Origin: Reticulitermes speratus
Taxonomy: Eukaryota; Arthropoda; Insecta; Blattodea; Rhinotermitidae
Direction: 5' to 3'
Assembly: GCA_021186555.1 (NCBI GenBank)
Contig: JAJKFL010000042.1
Span: forward strand, 49,962,980 to 50,026,979
Length of the DNA stretch: 64,000 nucleotides
Position 1 is the first letter of the stretch. Each line of letters starts with the position of its first letter. The translations under genes were made by a program, and so were the position numbers. The notes beneath the pieces are model-generated. The model did not search any database. It was given only the letters and a program-made list of their open reading frames with translations, and was not told where the DNA came from. Of the stretch, positions 61,043 through 64,000 are shown in pieces.

Positions 61043-63491
61043 CTCAGTGGTCACTATATGTACCACGAAGTTTAACATTCAACAATTCTACGTTCTGCCA
61101 ACACAGTGTATTTATGTGTTTTGTGTGGATCTCAGAACAAACAGCGATTATTTCACTGTACAGCATTAACTGACTGGTTTGTATAACTGAGACGGAGTGT
61201 GTTTACTGCGCGGTACGGACTGTATTTATGTGTTTTGTGTGGATCTCAGAACAAACAGCGATTATTTCACTGTACAACATTAACTGACTGGTTTGTATAA
61301 CTGAGACGGAGTGTGTTTACTGCGCGGTACGGACTGTATTTATGTGTTGTGTGGATCTCAGAACAAACAGCGATTATTTCACTGTACAGCATTAACTGAC
61401 TGGTTTGTATAACTGAGACGGAGTGTGTTTACTGCGCGGTACGGACTGTATTTATGTGTTTTGTGTGGATCTCAGAACAAACAGCGATTATTTCACTGTA
61501 CAACATTAACTGACTGGTTTGTATAACTGAGACGGAGTGTGTTTACTGCGCGGTACGGACTGTATTTATGTGTTTTGTGTGGATCTCAGAACAAACAGCG
61601 ATTATTTCACTGTACAGCATTAACTGACTGGTTTGTATAACTGAGACGGAGTGTGTTTACTGCGCGGTACGGACTGTATTTATGTGTTTTGTGTGGATCT
61701 CAGAACAAACAGCGATTATTTCACTGTACAACATTAACTGACTGGTTTGTATAACTGAGACGGAGTGTGTTTACTGCGCGGTACGGACTGTATTTATGTG
61801 TTTTGTGTGGATCTCAGAACAAACAGCGATTATTTCACTGTACAGCATTAACTGACTGGTTTGTATAACTGAGACGGAGTGTGTTTACTGCGCGGTACGG
61901 ACTGTATTTATGTGTTTTGTGTGGATCTCAGAACAAACAGCGATTATTTCACTGTACAACATTAACTGACTGGTTTGTATAACTGAGACGGAGTGTGTTT
62001 ACTGCGCGGTACGGACTGTATTTATGTGTTGTGTGGATCTCAGAACAAACAGCGATTATTTCACTGTACAGCATTAACTGACTGTTTGTATAACTGAGAC
62101 GGAGTGTGTTTACTGCGCGGTACGGACTGTATTTATGTGTTTTGTGTGGATCTCAGAACAAACAGCGATTATTTCACTGTACAACATTAACTGACTGGTT
62201 TGTATAACTGAGACGGAGTGTGTTTACTGCGCGGTACGGACTGTATTTATGTGTTTTGTGTGGATCTCAGAACAAACAGCGATTATTTCACTGTACAACA
62301 TTAACTGACTGGTTTGTATAACTGAGACGGAGTGTGTTTACTGCGCGGTACGAACTGTATTTATGTGTTTTGTGTGGATCTCAGAACAAACAGCGATTAT
62401 TTCACTGTACAGCATTAACTGACTGGTTTGTATAACTGAGACGGAGTATGTTCACTGCGCGGTACGGACTGTATTTATGTGTTTTGTGTGGATCTCAGAA
62501 CAAACAGCGATTATTTCACTGTACAACATTAACTGACTGGTTTGTATAACTGAGACGGAGTGTGTTTACTGCGCGGTACGGACTGTATTTATGTGTTTTG
62601 TGTGGATCTCAGAACAAACAGCGATTATTTCACTGTACAGCATTAACTGACTGGTTTGTATAACTGAGACGGAGTGTGTTTACTGCGCGGTACGGACTGT
62701 ATTTATGTGTTTTGTGTGGATCTCAGAACAAACAGCGATTATTTCACTGTACAACATTAACTGACTGGTTTGTATAACTGAGACGGAGTGTGTTTACTGC
62801 GCGGTACGGACTGTATTTATGGTGTTTTGTGTGGATCTCAGAACAAACAACGATTATTTCACTGTACAGCATTAACTGACTGGTTTGTATAACTGAGAGG
62901 GAGTGTGTTTACTGCGCGGTACGGACTGTATGTGTTTTGTGTGGATCTCAGAACAAACAGCGATTATTTCACTGTACAGCATTAACTGACTGGTTTGTAT
63001 AACTGAGAGGGAGTGTGTTTACTGCGCGGTACGGACTGTATGTGTTTTGTGTGGATCTCAGAACAAACAGCGATTATTTCACTGTACAGCATTAACTGAC
63101 TGGTTTGTATAACTGAGACGGAGTGTTTACTGCGCGGTACGGACTGTATTTATGTGTTTTGTGTGGATCTCAGAACAAACAGCGATTATTTCACTGTACA
63201 ACATTAACTGACTGGTTTGTATAACTGAGACGGAGTGTGTTTACTGCGCGGTACGGACTGTATTTATGTGTTTTGTGTGGATCTCAGAACAAACAGCGAT
63301 TATTTCACTGTACAACATTAACTGACTGGTTTGTATAACTGAGACGGAGTGTGTTTACTGCGCGGTACGGACTGTATTTATGTATAATGTATATTAACCC
63401 TCTAAAGCCGAGTGGTTACTATATGTACCACCAGTTTAACATTCAACAATTCTACTTTCTGCCCACACTGTGTATTTATGTGTTTTGTGTG
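61043..63491 (+). repeat. 114-bp satellite array G with head at both ends
   Basis: It starts with the head CTCAGTGGTCACTATATGTA and contains about 20 units. It then ends near 63385 with the spacer ATGTATAATGTATATTAACC and a second head (CTAAAGCCGAGTGGTTACTA) running to about 63491. Units are close to identical, with AACATT/AGCATT alternation from unit to unit over much of the array. Small deletions (GTATGTGTTTTGTG) occur in two adjacent units. Confidence 0.92.
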
Positions 63492-64000
63492 CAACGTACA
63501 TTATCACTATAAACACGGCAGTTAAATCTAAAAATGGTACAGAAACAAGCAGAGGTATTATGGAACGTGTAAACATGGCTGGAGCTGCTGTGCTAAATGC
63601 TCTTCTAGTATGTTTTTATTTTGTAATTAATATCTTTTCATCTTCATAACTAAAATTTATGAGTTTAAAGAAGTCCCAATATTTCTATTTACCGGCACCC
63701 TTGACACAAGACCGCAAACCGCAGCGCCATATCGGGTGTTGACTGAACTACAATTACATTCCCTAAGGCAGGGTAGCGTACCTAGCCTTTGTTTACTGTG
63801 TTTTATGGCTGACTGTACTGTCTGACAATTGTGTAACCAGAAGTACTTCAGTGTGTACAGACTTTGGTCGAAACTGTAATTTTTGACGCTGATTTGAACA
63901 GTCAATTTAACCGACGCCTGAACTAGCCACAGGCAGTTAAACAAGCCTGCCCCACGTTACATGCTTCAGTAAGTGACAATGAGACCGACAGTAGTTGGGA
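63492..64000. other. unassigned sequence at the right edge
   Basis: About 500 bp with no recognised content. The 95-codon minus-strand frame 63657-63944 has no familiar domain. Confidence 0.4.

Overview
This window is eukaryotic, repeat-dominated DNA, most likely from a cockroach or a close relative (Blattodea). The taxonomic reading rests on the style of the non-LTR reverse-transcriptase tails (a CGAETWTL-type block and an ARMG-type block) and on the tRNA-derived SINE set. It is recollection of family style, not a database match. There are no bacterial signals: no operons, no Shine-Dalgarno sites and no CRISPR.

One host gene can be supported. Two exons of a FAM20C-type secretory-pathway kinase lie on the minus strand at 41671-41367 and 37492-37219. 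They have canonical splice sites and matching phase (G|AT restores an Asp codon). They carry the DRHHYE catalytic block and a D-H-GRGFG metal-binding block. I cannot find other exons, so much of the window may be intron of this gene.

Tandem repeats fill, by my coordinate estimate, about 55-60% of the window, in 17 or so families. The largest is a 114-bp satellite in seven arrays: 5.9-7.9, 10.6-11.7, 13.6-19.5, 27.9-33.1, 34.1-34.9, 52.8-54.2 and 61.0-63.5 kb. Each array has the same 'head' sequence, and several array ends sit at TTAA. A degenerate single-unit copy flanked by TTAA (54309-54506) suggests the arrays grew inside a small TTAA-inserting mobile element. Other large arrays are a 92-bp repeat (0.44-4.37 kb), 34-bp (20.0-21.2 kb), 62-bp (36.1-37.0 kb), 19-bp (38.1-38.8 kb), 24/27-bp (40.7-41.4 kb), 71-bp (43.2-48.6 kb) and 48-bp (56.8-58.8 kb).

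The most informative theme is that the birthplace of several arrays can be read. The 92-bp array is an expanded SINE tail. The 34-bp array is an expansion of the last codons of a LINE ORF2. A roughly 100-bp degenerate array derives from a LINE ORF2 segment. The 24/27-bp array is made of copies of the 5' splice site of the FAM20C exon. Several arrays also show higher-order periods.

The rest is a mosaic of SINEs (three families, each with RNA polymerase III box B), LINE 3' ends, foldback and hAT-like miniature elements, microsatellites and unassigned AT-rich sequence. Parts of the 71-bp array (about 44.9-45.5 and 47.2-48.6 kb) look like poorly polished assembly.
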